A stretch of DNA of 64,000 bases from Artemia franciscana (GCF_032884065.1 NC_088883.1:25663637-25727636); one strand, 5' to 3'. Positions 45,899 to 58,731 are shown, numbered from the stretch's first letter. Notes: generated from the sequence alone by a model not told the origin. Numbers and translations are program-made.

Positions 45899-46435
45899 AA
45901 ACCAAAAATGAGCAAAAATAGAATAAAATAATCTACCAAGCGTAAAACTACCACAAATCAGCATCAATAAATAAATGAAACCCAAAACGAACAGATATTA
46001 CAACAAATAATCGTGTCAGAATCAAAAAGTAGAAATTAACATGATTAAGTGTCACAATCCCTATGCTTTCTCTTGGCCAGAACATAATTTACACTTTACT
46101 GAAAAAAAAACTGAATGCACATTGTCAGTTTAATATAAACATGCTCATATTGATTATTTAAAATCTTAATAATTTTCAATTTAATGAAGTTATAAAAGTG
46201 AAAACATTTGTTTTTTCAGCAAAGTACAAATTATTTTCTAACCTTGAGAAGACGTAGGGGTTGTGATCCCTAATCATATTAATTTCTGTTTGTTTTGAGT
46301 TTAATTCAGTTCATTCGGGTTTATTAAAAAAAAATTCAATAAATCAATTTATTTATTGATGGTCATGTCTGATAGTTTTACGCTTGGAAGATTATTTGAC
46401 TTTATTTTTGAAAATTTTTGGCTTAATTGAGTACT
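45899..46435. repeat. Long inverted repeat (foldback), about 540 bp
   Basis: The left arm (about 45899-46070) carries AATAATCTACCAAGCGTAAAA and ACCCAAAACGAACAGATATT, and the right arm (about 46245-46435) carries their diverged complements, such as TTTTACGCTTGGAAGATTATT. The arms are about 170 bp, separated by about 180 bp. Its inner blocks (AAAACGAACAGA) recall the palindromic 1.7-kb family, so it may be a distant relative. It encodes no protein. Confidence 0.7.
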
Positions 46436-46439
46436 GTAA

Positions 46440-47295
46440 TTTTGTTTGAAAAACTTGTTTTGTGGATTTTTTTTAGATTAGTTGCTCAGACAAATATTTA
46501 CACTCCGAATTTAGGACGTTACCATTGTTTTAAAAACTTTTACGTATAACATTTAAAAGCAAACAGTGAGGAGAGTTATGGGGGCAATATCCCCCACTAT
46601 TTCTTGGATAGGCCTGTACCATCTTTTACGAGAAAGTAAGAAGTGACATAAAAGTTTAAAACAAATAGAAACTGTTCATTATATGAGGAGGGCTACTGCT
46701 TACTCCTGTCCTCACTTTTTATGCTCAAGTCTGACGTTTTGTTCCAATCCCCGAACAATAAGGGCCGTTAAAAAAAACATGAAACAGAAATATATTACAG
46801 GTCGATAAAATCCGGCCAACAATGATTTATAGAAACAAGAATCTCACATTCTGAAGGTTAGAGTGTCATTTGCACTTTACTGAAAACAATTTATATTTCT
46901 AGCAATGCACTTTATTTGTCATTGCAAGAACAACAACTTTCTTTGAGAAACAAACGAATATTAAATAAAAGGTGCACAAGCATTGTAATATCTGTGAGCT
47001 ATAAGATAAGATATAACACAACATTCAAGTTGAAAATCAACAAAAGATAGCTCCAGGACTTCTCTCACATTTAATGAAAGCCATCTTCATTGCCACTAAA
47101 TTTTCTAATTGCTCCTGATGAAGCACTCTTAGGACTTCAAATTAGCTGCAGTTATGCAGTTTTTAAGTGGCCAGTAAGGCCAAAAAGACTGGCAGTTAGA
47201 ACTTAAGATTAGTTTGCCAAGACTGGACATTTAGGAAAGAAGCTTATCAAAACGGCAAAAGTAACCATTCCTATTAAGCATATTAATTAAAAAAA
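46440..47295. other. Downstream of the EGF/mucin gene
   Basis: The stretch 46625-46775 is a diverged scrap of the palindromic family (GAAAGTAAGAAGTGACATAA). Otherwise I see nothing. Confidence 0.4.
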
Positions 47296-47316
47296 AAAAA
47301 AAAATCAACAACAGAA

Positions 47317-47322
47317 TTTATT
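47317..47322 (-). promoter_or_regulatory. Poly(A) signal of the EGF/mucin gene
   Basis: AATAAA on the minus strand (TTTATT on +) lies about 60 bases past the stop codon at 47382, supporting that exon as the 3' end of the gene. Confidence 0.6.
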
Positions 47323-47381
47323 GAGTTCAATGCTGCACACTGAAAAACTGCATAATTAGACTTTGAATGTTTTCCTTTTAA

Positions 47382-47623
47382 CTAGAGCTCAAAAGTTTCT
47401 TGAATTTGTTCTGATGGACTTACTAGTTTTTGATTGGCCAAAAAATATAGAGATTGACAAATTTGTTCTTGAAGTAAAAAGTTAAGCAATCTAATAGGTA
47501 GTGTCAAAATTGTACCAATCAGAAGAAAAGGTGACATGAGAACGTTGAAAACAGCAACTGAAATGAAAACCATTGCATTTTTCAATACTTCCCATTTACT
47601 TTTGGAGCCACTTGGCTTAAGAT
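47382..47623 (-). CDS. EGF/mucin protein terminal exon (membrane segment and tail)
   Basis: The exon follows TTTTTTACAG and contributes AT to a codon begun by the previous exon's last base. It encodes LKPSGSKSKWEVLKN, then a hydrophobic run from AMVFISVAVFNVLM to LIGTILTLPI (about 28 residues) that is long enough to cross a membrane. A tail of about 37 residues ending QIQETFEL closes at TAG (47384-47382). The hydrophobic run has one Asn and one Pro, so membrane insertion is likely but not certain. Confidence 0.65.
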
Positions 47624-50600
47624 CTGTAAAAAATGAAAGAATGTGAGGGCAATATGCAATTGTTCTTGGAAATAAAAGAAGTCAAAAATTATGATCCATT
47701 AGGACGGTTTAGTGTCGTATGAAACCAATATCATGAAAGCTAAATCTGCTAAATAAGACAACTAAAGCCCTTTTTAATAGTTTAATATTTGCTTTTTTAC
47801 CATAGGTATTTTAAACATATGTAAGAATGACATAGGAAATAGCAAGAAACTATAATCTTTCAACAAACATATGTCAAAGAGATTACTTACCATACTACAA
47901 CAACTCAAGCCTTACCATAAAAAGTCTTCTTTCAATTATATAATCCCAAATTTTCTCATCTGAGTGTTATATAACTCCCACACCTTTATCAAGAGTTAAT
48001 ACAGTCTCAAACTAAGAGTTCATCATTCCTTCACAGGCTCTTTATCATCAAGTTAGGCTCCACTCCTATGTATAGCTGGGAGCAGTCCAGGCTATAAATT
48101 TTCTCTCAATATCCTACCATGCCGAAAAAATACCCTGAATTTACATCAGGAAGCATCTTACATATCATCTGCTATCTTATCCACAACCATCATTTCATAT
48201 CTCCCTAATTTATAGTTTAATAACATCCTTAGTTTCGCTTCTTTTCTCTTACTCTTGCAAGAGAAATTAAACAAATACCATTCTTCCTTCTTCTAAGCTT
48301 GCTAATGTTCCTGGCTTATTTTTCAATTTTCCTCCAGATTCCTGCATTACAAAATATTTTCCTTTAATTTTTATCCATCTTCTACCTTATAAAATTTTAA
48401 ATTTAAAATTTCACTTCCAAATATTCTTGTAATGTTCCTATTATATTATCATCCTGGAGTCTATAAACCCTGAACTATCCGATAAGTAATCCTAAATAAT
48501 AATATTTCCTTCCTAAATATAGCTTCAAATTAACCCAGGACTCTACTACGGAACTTCTATAAACCCCAATGTCTTGTTTGGGTCAAGTCAGTCTTTGATT
48601 AAGCCAACATGATCAATAAGATCCAGTTGCTTACCATCGAGCAAGTACCATATTTATACTGGCCATTCTAAGAATAACTTCCATGTTTAGTGTAACTAAG
48701 TTAGTGTTTTTAAAAAATTATAGCAGGTTATTACCATTTCTATTTTCCTTTACTGTAAAGCTGCTTAAGCTTAGCAGCAAAATGTTTCTAATTGTACTAA
48801 CAAGGGCATTCGCTTCTCCTGATAGAAACAAAAATCTATATCTACGTTAGATCTTGTCTATTTGCTTCTACAACTGAATGTAAAAATGTATTTGAGTCAA
48901 TATTCTTGTTGTCATTCAATTTCACTCGTTGATTCATTTGTGAATACATTAGGACTTGGTGATTTGTACTTTGTAGTTATATTGTGCATAACTAGAATTC
49001 AAATTTTTGCCGGGGAGAAGAATATCATCCAGAAAGGTAAAATCAACATAAAATCAAAGCAGACTAAATTCGTCATTTAAAATCTCAGTAAAATAGTATT
49101 CATCCAACGTCTTCCCGTGTTACAATTTTCCTATGGTCTAACTGATACAAATCGTCTAAGGACCTCAAGGAATTAAAGGTCCCACCAGTGCAGACCCCAG
49201 ACTAAATCTCTTTTACAGTTTAGAAAAACGATTAAGCTAGCTTACAAACCGACAACACGAAGCTCCGGTGACACTAAGTTGATTGGAAGCTTTGTACAAG
49301 CCAGGTCCCACCTTACTTAGTGCCAGGTTTTCAGCACCTGGTGATGCACTACTATTAACAAGATTAAATTTTACTAGATCTCTTACCGTCAACCCAGTCT
49401 CATGACTGCGAATATTGTAGTACCATGCAAAGGCAATCCACGATCCAATAAGATGGAATGGAATAGACTTATGGCTGCAAATCGTACAGAAACATTGTTT
49501 CTCTGGGGAGTTGATTTACTGGGATTATTTTAAAAACGATCAGATATCATTTTTTTAAACAAGTTTTTTCTACTGAAAGTAATAAAATAATTATTCTGCC
49601 CTCTTTTCAATACTCCGCTTTTTATGATAAAGTTCAACCTTATGTCCAAATTCTTCAAGAACGGCTCCTGGAACGCAAGGGCCGTTTAATAGGGGTCAGA
49701 AGGTTTTTTAAGAGTACTAAGAAACTTTACCATGAATAAAGGGGTTTTGAGGAGGGGGCATCCCCCCTCAGATACGGAAAAATTTCTGTTCGTTTTAACT
49801 TTCATTGTTTCTCTTTACTTTCAGTAGAAAACACTTTCGTTTTATTTAAAACTTACTTGAAATATATTCTAATCCGTTTAAGTTCGGTAGTTTCTATTTT
49901 AGCCTATACAGCTGACTTTATCCTTCCAATATCCACCTCTCTTTTTTGTAAGGGTGATTGAATATATGAGTCAATGAATTTCTTTTTCCTGACACTCGTA
50001 TTTTGCTTTACTTCTTGGACAATATTTACAAAAGAAGAGCCTAGAAATGTTGATCATTGTTTAATTTTTGAACGTTAATGACAAATTTAATAACCTTCCC
50101 TGAATAATTCTTGACTCCAACGATTGTAAATTTATAAAAAAAGATGTTTTGGATTGTTTTGTTAGGGTCTCACTCCCATTTGTAAGTGCTTTTTTCATTG
50201 TTTTTATTTCGTGTTTTATCAACGAAATTCGTTCAAAATATACTGCGCTCGTGCATTCCTGACTCTTCAAAAGTTTCTTAATTCGGAAAGTTTATATTTT
50301 TAACATGTAACATCTGAAATAAAAATAGTTTTAATCAGCATTAAACGCAAATCAAATCAGTTTTTAATTAAAAGAAATAGCTCTTTTCCAACTTCGTTCT
50401 GTGCTCTATTTATTCTCTTTATCAGTTTTATTTGAAGGAAAAAGACTTGATTTAATAAGAAAACAAGGCTTAATCAAAACTCTTATTCTAAGGGATCTAA
50501 CGAATCTAAAACCATTTCTCTAATCTTTAAATTTTATCATTTATTACCAAAAGAAAAAAACTAATTGGAAATACTTTTTCTAAACTTACTTGTCGTAGTA

Positions 50601-53600
50601 GTTGTTGCCAATGTTGTCGTAGTCAGTGTTGGTGTCGTGGTTAGTGTTGTTGTCGTGGTTGGTGTTGTTGTCGTGGTTGGTGTTTTAGTCGGTGTTGTTG
50701 TCGTGGTTGGAGTTGTAGTCGGTGTTGTTGTCGTGGTTGGTGTTGTAGTCGGTGTTGTTGTCGTGGTTAGTGTTGTAGGCGGTGTTGTTGTCGTGGTTAG
50801 TGTTGTAGTCGGTGTTGTTTTCGTGGTTGGTGTTGTTGTAGTTCCCGGTGTGGTGGTTATTGGTGTAGTTGTCGTTGGAGTTGTCGTTGTTATAGCAGGA
50901 GCTAGCAGAAGAAGAAAGTATTTTAAGTTAGTGAAGGATATGAAAAGTATCCTTAAATACAAAACAACGAGACTAGCAATTTTTACATGGAGCATATGAA
51001 ATTTTTTTAGTAAATTTGGCACTTGCTAGCACAGCATGCTTTTTCTGTCAAAACATTTCTTTTTGATTAAATATGCCTTCTTCTAAAAGCCGTTTATTCA
51101 ATTCTGTCTCTGTGTAGGCCAATTTGCGCTGATGAGAGCCCAACTGAGACCAATCCAGATACACAAAAAGCCCCGACACTTTCTACACATATGCTTGAAT
51201 TTAGTATGCTCCCCGTTCCATAATAAATACCATCTTATGCAACGAATGAAGATTTAAATATCGTTGCAAACCAAAAACTAAACTAGAAACTAGAAAGTCT
51301 TGGACTAGAGCTCCAGTAAAAAAAATTAGAATTCGGTATTTTTAGCTGGCTAGATAATTACTCACCACAGGCCATCTTTTATAGTTTTGCTATTAAGATC
51401 TTTGACGATATCTCATACCTAGGCCTCCCTACCGGCATCTATATTCACCATGATTGCAGTCTTCTAAGTACTTACACTTCTCTCCAATATCTGCCTCTTA
51501 TGGTTCAATTTTTTTTTCGAAAAGTAGTTTTGCTGCCTAATATTTTATATGTTACAGCTTTCTGGAAGATTTTTACTAAATTTATGAGCAAAATTGAGTC
51601 CACCCTCTTCTGTTTCTCCGAATATCTGCTCCACACATTCATGAAAACAAGCAGAAATTACTGCCCCTGAAATTCATGATAAGTATAAAAAAAATTACAA
51701 GTCAGTCATGGTGTCGAGAATTTTATTTATATTTTGTTGATTTCTTTTCCTTTTTTCTAGTATTGGGGTGTAATTTAACACAATTGTGGGTTGTTTGCTA
51801 GCATAAATGATGTTTTTTCTCGTTCTTTGTCTTTTTTTCCATTTAGGATCGGTCCTTCTCATATTTTCGCAGACGGATTGTCAATTAAATAAAAAAAGCA
51901 CACTAAAACAAACAAAACCTTCTCACCGAATATTTGCCTCTAACCTCTTTTCAGAAAAGCTATTTCAACCGTTTTACCTCACCAGTTCTTACAAGGCTAT
52001 TTGCTACCTCAGAATCAGTTTATTACAGCTTTTTGGAAGTGATGAGCCAAATGAGATCTAATTTCTTCCGTTTCTTCAAATATCTGCTCCACGTATGACC
52101 ATGGAAACATGTAGAAATCAATGTCTTGGAACTTAGTGTTTTGCTAGAAACAATGTCGTTGATTTCATTCTTTTGTCTTTTTTTTCCATTATGCTCCGTT
52201 CTCCTCATGTTGATGTAGACGGGTTATCAATTAAAATAACAAAAAAGCACAATAAAACAAGCAAAACCCACAATGCCTATGGGTTGTTTTTAATCCTGCG
52301 AAAGGCTGTCTCATTTACTAGGCTAAAATAAACCTGAGGACAACCTCATGAAGGCTACCCAAAAATACTATTCGCCGCCAAGGTTTTTGTTAGAAGAACT
52401 TGTGGAAGTTCCATAACAAGACAGATCACAAGCAAAGAGCCAAGGTTTCACTTGTAGAAATAGGCACGGAGAAAGGAACTAATAACGGAGCAGAGACCCA
52501 AAAACATTTCACAAAAGTGGATCAGCTTCAACTTTTTATAACCAGCCTGATATCGTTAGAGAATGTTGACAGGCATTTGGGAGGGGTAGGGTTTTATACA
52601 TATATACTACTATCTTTTTTGAGAATATTTCAATATTTCACTGCACTACAGATGGGTAGCTATTTATTTATTTCAAAATAGAGTCATACAAAATGCTTGA
52701 TCAATAATTGCTACAGAGCAGTGGTCATAATCGTGACTATTCCTTCGCAATAAACAATTGAAATTACAAAACAACAATTATAAAACAAATTTTTGTAAAA
52801 AGTAACAGGCGGGAAAGGAGCTGATCAGGTGTAAAAAACAACATAAAAACCTGACAAAATTCACAATATTATTAACCATTATTCCAAACTTGTATTTAAA
52901 ATTATACGCTAAGATCAGGTACGACTTTTTCAGTTCCTTAAAGATAATTTTACACTTTCGAATGTTTATCTCATAAGGGTGGGGTTATTTTGATTTGATC
53001 TGACAACTGATGCTAACTTTGTGCAACCCAGCCACCAATATTAGTTCCCCTACCGGCAAAATCTTAAAAATATTACATTCCCGCAAATTTCAAAATGGAC
53101 GCCAGCATTTAGACAAAACACCGCATATTATAATAGCAAAACAACCATAAAATTCAGTTCGTTGTCTCCAGGATTTGACTCGATTGCCACCAGGCTTCAT
53201 GAAAATATATGTACTCTCTTGTTATGTATAGAACCCAACTGATCATTTCTACGTAAGAAAAATTTGGCCTTTGAAGACTTGGCAATATAAATTGACCATG
53301 GTAACATCTTCAGCTATGTCCTCCTATGCTTCCATCATTTTTGGGTCATGAAAATTTTTGTAACAGGATCATCTGCCTAAAGGAAAATTTGCCACAAAAG
53401 AAGAGACAACGAGAAAAATTAACTTAAAAAAAAACCGCCTCAAGAGAAGTTTGTACCGTGAGATCTACCCCAACAAAATACATACCCCTGGAAAGACCTG
53501 AACCCAGCTAACCTCGAGTTCAAAAGATTTTTTATTTTTCAAAAACTAGAGTAATTCCTGGTGATTTCATTTTTGATTTGAGAGAACTGCAGCAAGTAAA

Positions 53601-56600
53601 TTGTTCTCAATAGATAGCAACAACTTTTTTGTCGATGAAACTCAAGGAAATAAAATTAGGTTACTATGTTTTCCAAACCCTCACCAACAAGTTTCTGTAA
53701 ACTATAAAATATCTAATACCTCTCTCTGGGTAACATCGTGCTTCGCCATTTTCTAAGAGTTCTTTAAAACCATCACTGCAGTCACAGTTATAGGCACCTA
53801 TATTGTTTTTGCATAAAGCAGAAGCATCTCCAAGAGAAGAACACTGGGATGTTCCAAGTTTGCATTCATCTACATCTAAAGTGAAAATTTACAACTTTAG
53901 TTCAAACACTTAACTAACCCTATTACTTAATATGATTTTAATACCACCATGAGACTGGGCACTTATATTATTTTTCATAGAAAAGCTCTCAGTTTTTTTT
54001 TAACTTAAAGATCTTTTTTTAAATACAACAGTAAAGAATTTAATGCTCTATGTCATTGGCAAAATTGAATTTTAAGCCTTAAGAAGTATTTTCAAATGTG
54101 TAATCAGAATTCATTAAACAAAATATAGCAAGAGTTTTAAGCGAAAAACAATGTCAGAATTCGTCTTACAGATGATGCTAGAGCATTATTTTAATACCAC
54201 GGTTACCTTTTCATAACTCTCCAGAATATTAAAGAAAAACGATAAAGCTAGACAATTGTACATTAAAATTAAAAGGAAATTGTGAGAAAAAAGAATATCC
54301 TAATGTATAACCTAGCATTTGAGAAGTTTCCACTCCGAAGAAAGGGAAATAAAGATTGTTTTTTCAACGGGTGCCATCTATATTTAATTTTTGGCCCTAC
54401 ATATATTCAGTTGTAGCTCAGTTTATTAAGTTTTGTTAAGTATTTACTTGTTTATTATCCCAGAAAGGGATAATAGGGAGCTTTCAAGCCTCGGAGCTTT
54501 CAAGCCTGTAACTGATACGAAAAAGCAAATTTGGCTTGAAAATCCTTTTGATACCCGTATTTCTTGTCTTTTTCACACTGACGCTTTATACATGCAAAAT
54601 TGAGTGTAATTTTTTAGCGCTTTAAGGAAAAAGTAATTTTTCTGCTTGTGAAATGCTTTAGAACTAAAACAGTTTATCCTCCCTCCAAAAGACAACAAAT
54701 TTTCATTAAACTCGATTTAAGTTCCTAGGCAATAGAAAGTGCTGCAGCAGCTTCTCGTCGGTTTTTCTAAAAGAAGAGTTGTGAGAGCAAAACTTAGGTA
54801 TTACTGTTTTGATATTGATTAAAGGCTGGCATAGTCAATGTCTCGATAATTTTTAAAATGGCACATCGCAGGAACAGAATCTCCTAAAAAAAAGAATTAC
54901 CAAATTCTTAAAACAAGTCTTGAAAAAAAATATTTCTATTTAAAACTTATTTTACACTCTCTTTGCCAAAATCGATCGATGTTGTTACTTCAAAAAATTC
55001 ACCGCATGTGCAAGGTAATCCCACAAAACCCAACTGTATTTACAATCTATCTAATGGCAATCACTATTCCGAGAACAAATTTTTCTCATATTTTCCACAC
55101 ATTTGTAAACAAAATCAAAGCTACGCAAAATTAACGTAAATAATATTTGATCTGTAGTGTAAACAGTGTGTGCAGGTAGTAATTTTTCAGGTAGTAATTT
55201 TTCAAGTTGAACGGTGTTTAGCTTTCATCCATATGATTTATGATTCATTAGCCTAGGATTAAAGTCAAGGCATAATTTTTTGAAACTAGAAAATATGAGA
55301 GACTGAAATGGCAGTTTTTCTTCCTGTAATGGGAATGTGGCAAAAGACCCGAAGATATTGTACTCATAGATATAATGAATTTTTGCTTTTTCATTGGAGA
55401 GTGTGAACATGGTGTAGCTCAGGCATTAGCTTCAAAGGTACCTTTGAAATCAGTAATTTTTATACTTTCCGCATGTATCTACTCACTTTCCCTTTCTTCA
55501 TGAACGTTCTTTTTTGAAATCGACCATTTTGATATCAAATTTCATTCTCCGTCCTTGACGTCTACGAATTAAGACATAATTTCTACCATTTTCTACTCAA
55601 AACCTACTTTATTCTTAGATTCAGGGCATCCAATGTAATTCACCCCTTTTAAAAATGCATTATTCATTTAGGCTATTACACATTACAGATTATAAACTAA
55701 TAGCAAAAACTCATCAGAAGAAACTGTAAACATGTATTGTCAAAGATGATAGTTTAACAGACGATTATTGCAAAAAAAACTACATCCCCACTCTTACACT
55801 TAAAAACTAAAATCAAGTAGAAAGCAGTGTAGTGTAACGAGTCTTGAGTTAGACGACGAGATGCAGATTAAACGTTTGGCAGGTTAACATTTGGCGTTGT
55901 ATTCCAAACAAAACAAATTTTCAAATTGATACAGTTGCTTCTTCATGCAGTACAGCCTAACTTTTGTTTCTAGAATCCATGTCTCTGTAACCTCATCTCC
56001 CATTCTAAACTAGTCAAATCAACTAGAAAATAAATGCATGTAGCATATGGAGATTTGTCTTTTCAGCTCTCTATTGAAATAACTTATTGAAGAATTCAAA
56101 AATTATTTTCAGAAGTGGGCATATTAAGGGCCTTGAAAAGGGTAGCAACTTTTCTAACTAAAGCTGAAACACCCATTCGAAGAGGTGGTATGGTTCCTAA
56201 AATGAGAAGCTTAGCCATATATTCAAGCTGGAGGGGCCAATGGCTCATTTTGGTCCTCTACTCGTACCAACTGATAATTCTTGCATGATTCTTGTTCAAA
56301 TAAGGTCTACCTTTCTGCTTTCACTTTCATTGGGAAGGAGGTGTTGGCGCGGGCACATTATATAGCTCCAGTCATTAAGAAATTCAATCATAAAGACACA
56401 CAAGGACACAAAACCGAGCCTCTTGGAGCCTAATGGTTACTGGTGAGACTTTGTTGAAGAGATCAAAGGCCCAATTTAAGCAATCATAAAGATTGGAAAT
56501 CGTAGCATGACTCTGGCTTAAACAAGGCGTCACCTGCTTATATTCATTCTAAAAAGTTAGAAGTTTGAGACAGGTGATAACGTCAGAGGGGCTCTCCGCT

Positions 56601-58731
56601 CACTTTGATCCTCCACTGATTGAAAATCTTTGCATGATTCTGACTAAAAACTAAAAAAACATACCATTTCATTAAAAATTAGGCAATGGGAAGGGTAGGG
56701 GAATTGTTGGGAAGGGGCCTTGGAGCAATTTCACCCTTTATTTATTTAATTAAAAATTCATTGCAAGATTCAGGTTCAAAACTCTTATCTTAATATGAAA
56801 TAATTCAACATGCCTTCCAAATGAATAGATAAAATAAATTATCATAAAAAAAGCTTGCGATGAGAAGAGCGAGGATAGGGCTGCTGAAGCCACCAATCAT
56901 CCGCGTCCTACCTCCGATAATACATAAAGAAAATGCTTGCATGATTCCACTTAAAAATAGATGCAGTGTACCAACCATTCACATAATAAGTTAATATGGG
57001 AACGGAGGGAGAGGGGGAGGATTGTCCAAGGAGACTTAGTGCCTTCAATGATACATACAGAAATCGTTGACAATCTTTTTTGAAAGAAAGGAGCAACTTG
57101 CCAATATTTCTTCCAAAATGTTGCCAGTGGGAGAAGACTAAAAACAGAAAGAAATATTGATTGTATTTGCATCGAGTCAGGGCTTGGGTTTTTTTTCACA
57201 AAGTATGGCACTTTCTAGAAATAAAATGAAATAATTAAAATTGAAAAAAAAAAGAATGAACAAAACTAAATTCTAACTGCCACAGCACGAGAAAAAAAGC
57301 CATCATTATTAGAGCTACACTAATGAGAATTTAAAAAGAAAAATTGCTATACAAACCACGACAGATTTTGTTGCTGATACTAAACCCTGCTGAACAGTGG
57401 CACTGGAATGATGTTGCTACACACATAGATGGCTCTGTACATGAGTTTGACACTTCTTGACATGTGGCTCCTATGTCTCCTGCGGCTTGACATACGCTTG
57501 TTTCCCCTCCGTACGGAAAACAGGATCTAACGTCGTCAATTGCTACAAAAAATAATATAGCAATAGTATTTCCCGTCTGTCCTGAAAATCCATAATTTAT
57601 TTACATAATCATCATTTTATCTAAAAGGCATATTTTAGTGTCTTTTAATTTTGCAAATATAGTTAAATTTTGATTTCAAATTTTTTGTACCTTATTAAGC
57701 AATTTCAAGCACCTCTACGACTGTATTTTCTTTGACGGTTCAACTTTTTATGCTGTAATTAGCCAATCTATCATTAGCCAATTACTCTCTTAATATACAA
57801 ATAGCTTCTGGAGAACCTTTTGGTAGTAGAACGTTTTGGTGCGAACCTCGTACGTTATAAAATTTTAATAATTTTTAGCGCGTGCTATTCAATTTGACGG
57901 TTTTCGGCACATTTCATTAAATTTTTGCATCCCCCTCCTTCCCCAAGAAGGGATTCTTGTGAACAGTATGAAATAGATCTCTAAAATATTTCAAAATATT
58001 ATATGTTTTGACCTGCCTCGAGTAATTTTACTTGACAACTAAATTATATGAGCAAGTGGAACTCATACAAAATTAATCAGCTGCCTATTTATAATAAAAA
58101 AAGTAATACACATCACGCAAATAGGTCAAACAAAATAGAGAAAAGATTATTCCCCTCCATTGTCTAATAATAGATAACATATAATATGATATCCTTTTGG
58201 ATTTTATTTAAAAATAGGCTTACCATAATGCAAAAAGAACGGAGTAATAAACGAGAAAAAAACAGAAACGAAAAAGTAAACATTTGCACCCAAAAACAAC
58301 AACGCGTATCCGTAGCCTAACTGCAAATACAAAAAAATTTGTAAGTCATGAATCTAGTGTCTAGCGCATTAACCCTTTTTGAGAGGCTGCTGTACAATTA
58401 GCAAGTATCACTCTTATGCACAATACTACTTACAGCAAGTGAATATTGATGTTCTGGACCTACAATATTTCAAAATGGAACCAGAATGTTAAGTTTTACT
58501 TCTACTTAGGTTAGATGTTACAGAAGTAACTACCGTACCTAAAAGTTTTTCATAGAATGGAAAAGAAATACTTACAAACACATAACTGTGTTGCAGCTGA
58601 AATATTTTGAGACACATAATTGTTAGATGAACAAATACAAGAGAATCCACCATAGTCGTTTGGTACACATGTTGCTGCTTCGTCTATGAGGGCACAGCTA
58701 TTCGGAAAACCATTTTCACAAGTTTTTAAAG
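47382..58731 (-). CDS. Membrane-anchored EGF/mucin-like protein, 3' five exons
   Basis: This is a predicted cell-surface glycoprotein. Five minus-strand exons join: 58731-58576, 57542-57357, 53875-53720, 50901-50590 and 47623-47382. Every junction is phase 1 with GT-AG ends, and every internal exon is a multiple of three. In order they encode an EGF-like domain, an 8-Cys EB-like module, a calcium-binding EGF domain, a Thr-rich stalk of about 104 residues likely to be O-glycosylated, and a final exon with a hydrophobic segment and a short tail. The layout fits a type I single-pass protein with a rigid mucin stalk. The 5' exons, including any signal peptide, were not found and probably lie beyond 58731 or off the window. 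I recognise the domains but not the gene. An adhesive or receptor role is inference. Confidence 0.75.
47624..50589 (-). other. Intron of the EGF/mucin gene
   Basis: This phase-1 intron of about 3 kb contains a foldback repeat at 49557-49846. The open frame at 48862-49080 and the rest show no family signature. Confidence 0.6.
49557..49846. mobile_element. Short foldback relative of the palindromic repeat family
   Basis: This 290-bp palindromic element has arms starting AAGTTTTTTCTACTGAAAGT on the left and ending with the complement of TTCTACTGAAAGTAA on the right. It resembles the isolated 5' hairpin of the 1.7-kb family, with AAAACGAACAGAAAT in the right arm. It lies in an intron of the EGF/mucin gene. 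Confidence 0.65.
50590..50901 (-). CDS. EGF/mucin protein exon: Thr-rich mucin-like stalk
   Basis: The exon of 312 nt runs from CTTCTTCTGCTAG to the donor GTAAGT and encodes about 104 residues that are almost only Thr and Pro, in TTTTTPTTTP-like repeats with a few Lys, Leu and Ala. Such stretches carry dense O-glycans and form extended stalks. The DNA repeats a roughly 30-bp unit (GGTTGGTGTTGTTGTCGTGG on +), so copy number may vary between alleles. The antisense Val-rich open frame is an artefact. Confidence 0.8.
50902..53719 (-). other. Intron of the EGF/mucin gene
   Basis: The part 51490-52280 holds a diverged tandem duplication with a period near 350 bp. CAGACGGATTGTCAATTAAA-like sequence occurs near 51870 and 52215, and ATATCTGCTCCAC near 51623 and 52080. 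The rest shows nothing. Confidence 0.6.
53720..53875 (-). CDS. EGF/mucin protein exon: calcium-binding EGF domain
   Basis: The exon of 156 nt runs from TTCACTTTAG to the donor GTATTAG. With the G from the previous exon it begins DVDECKLGTSQCSS and continues through ALCKNNIGAYNCDCSDGF to EARCYPER. It has six cysteines in EGF spacing, the DVDEC start and the N-x-x-G-x-Y segment, which are the marks of a calcium-binding EGF domain. Phase 1 on both sides is the classic shuffling form. Confidence 0.88.
53876..57356 (-). other. Intron of the EGF/mucin gene
   Basis: About 3.5 kb lie between the calcium-binding EGF and EB-like exons. The segment 56090-57140 is a degenerate tandem array (listed separately). 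The remainder is AT-rich with only tiny duplications such as CAGGTAGTAATTTTTCA near 55175-55205. Confidence 0.6.
56090..57140 (-). repeat. Degenerate tandem array in EGF/mucin intron
   Basis: A motif like TTGCATGATTC recurs near 56282, 56630, 56762 and 56937. It is preceded by CTCC.CTGAT and followed by ATACCATT and GGGAAGG blocks. Unit spacing is irregular (about 130-350 bp) and the units are well diverged, so the array is old. No coding is present. Confidence 0.55.
57357..57542 (-). CDS. EGF/mucin protein exon: EB-like Cys-rich module
   Basis: The exon of 186 nt runs from TTTTTTTGTAG to the donor GTTTGT and encodes 62 residues with eight cysteines: CFPYGGETSVC, GATCQEVSNSCTEPSMC, then TSFQCHCSAGFSISNKIC. 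The QC.C..GF element with the preceding pairs fits an EB-type module, common in arthropod surface proteins, or a variant EGF. Phase 1 on both sides matches its neighbours. Confidence 0.75.
57543..58575 (-). other. Intron of the EGF/mucin gene
   Basis: This phase-1 intron of about 1 kb has nothing recognisable inside. Confidence 0.6.
58576..58731 (-). CDS. EGF/mucin protein exon: EGF-like domain
   Basis: The exon of 156 nt runs from ATTTTTTACAG to the donor GTAAGT and encodes 52 residues: TCENGFPNSCALIDEAATC, then DYGGFSCICSSNNYVS and TQLCV. Six cysteines follow EGF spacing, with GGFSC as the usual turn. The calcium-binding start is not visible, since the preceding exon is not in hand. This is the most 5' exon of the gene that I could find. 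Confidence 0.82.

Noticed and set aside
49100-49500. Possible tRNA gene
   Set aside because: Some short complementary stretches occur, but no A and B box pair and no cloverleaf could be traced.
50565-50999. Val-rich + strand frame of 144 codons
   Set aside because: It is the antisense of the Thr-rich exon, which has proper splice sites and matching phases on the minus strand.
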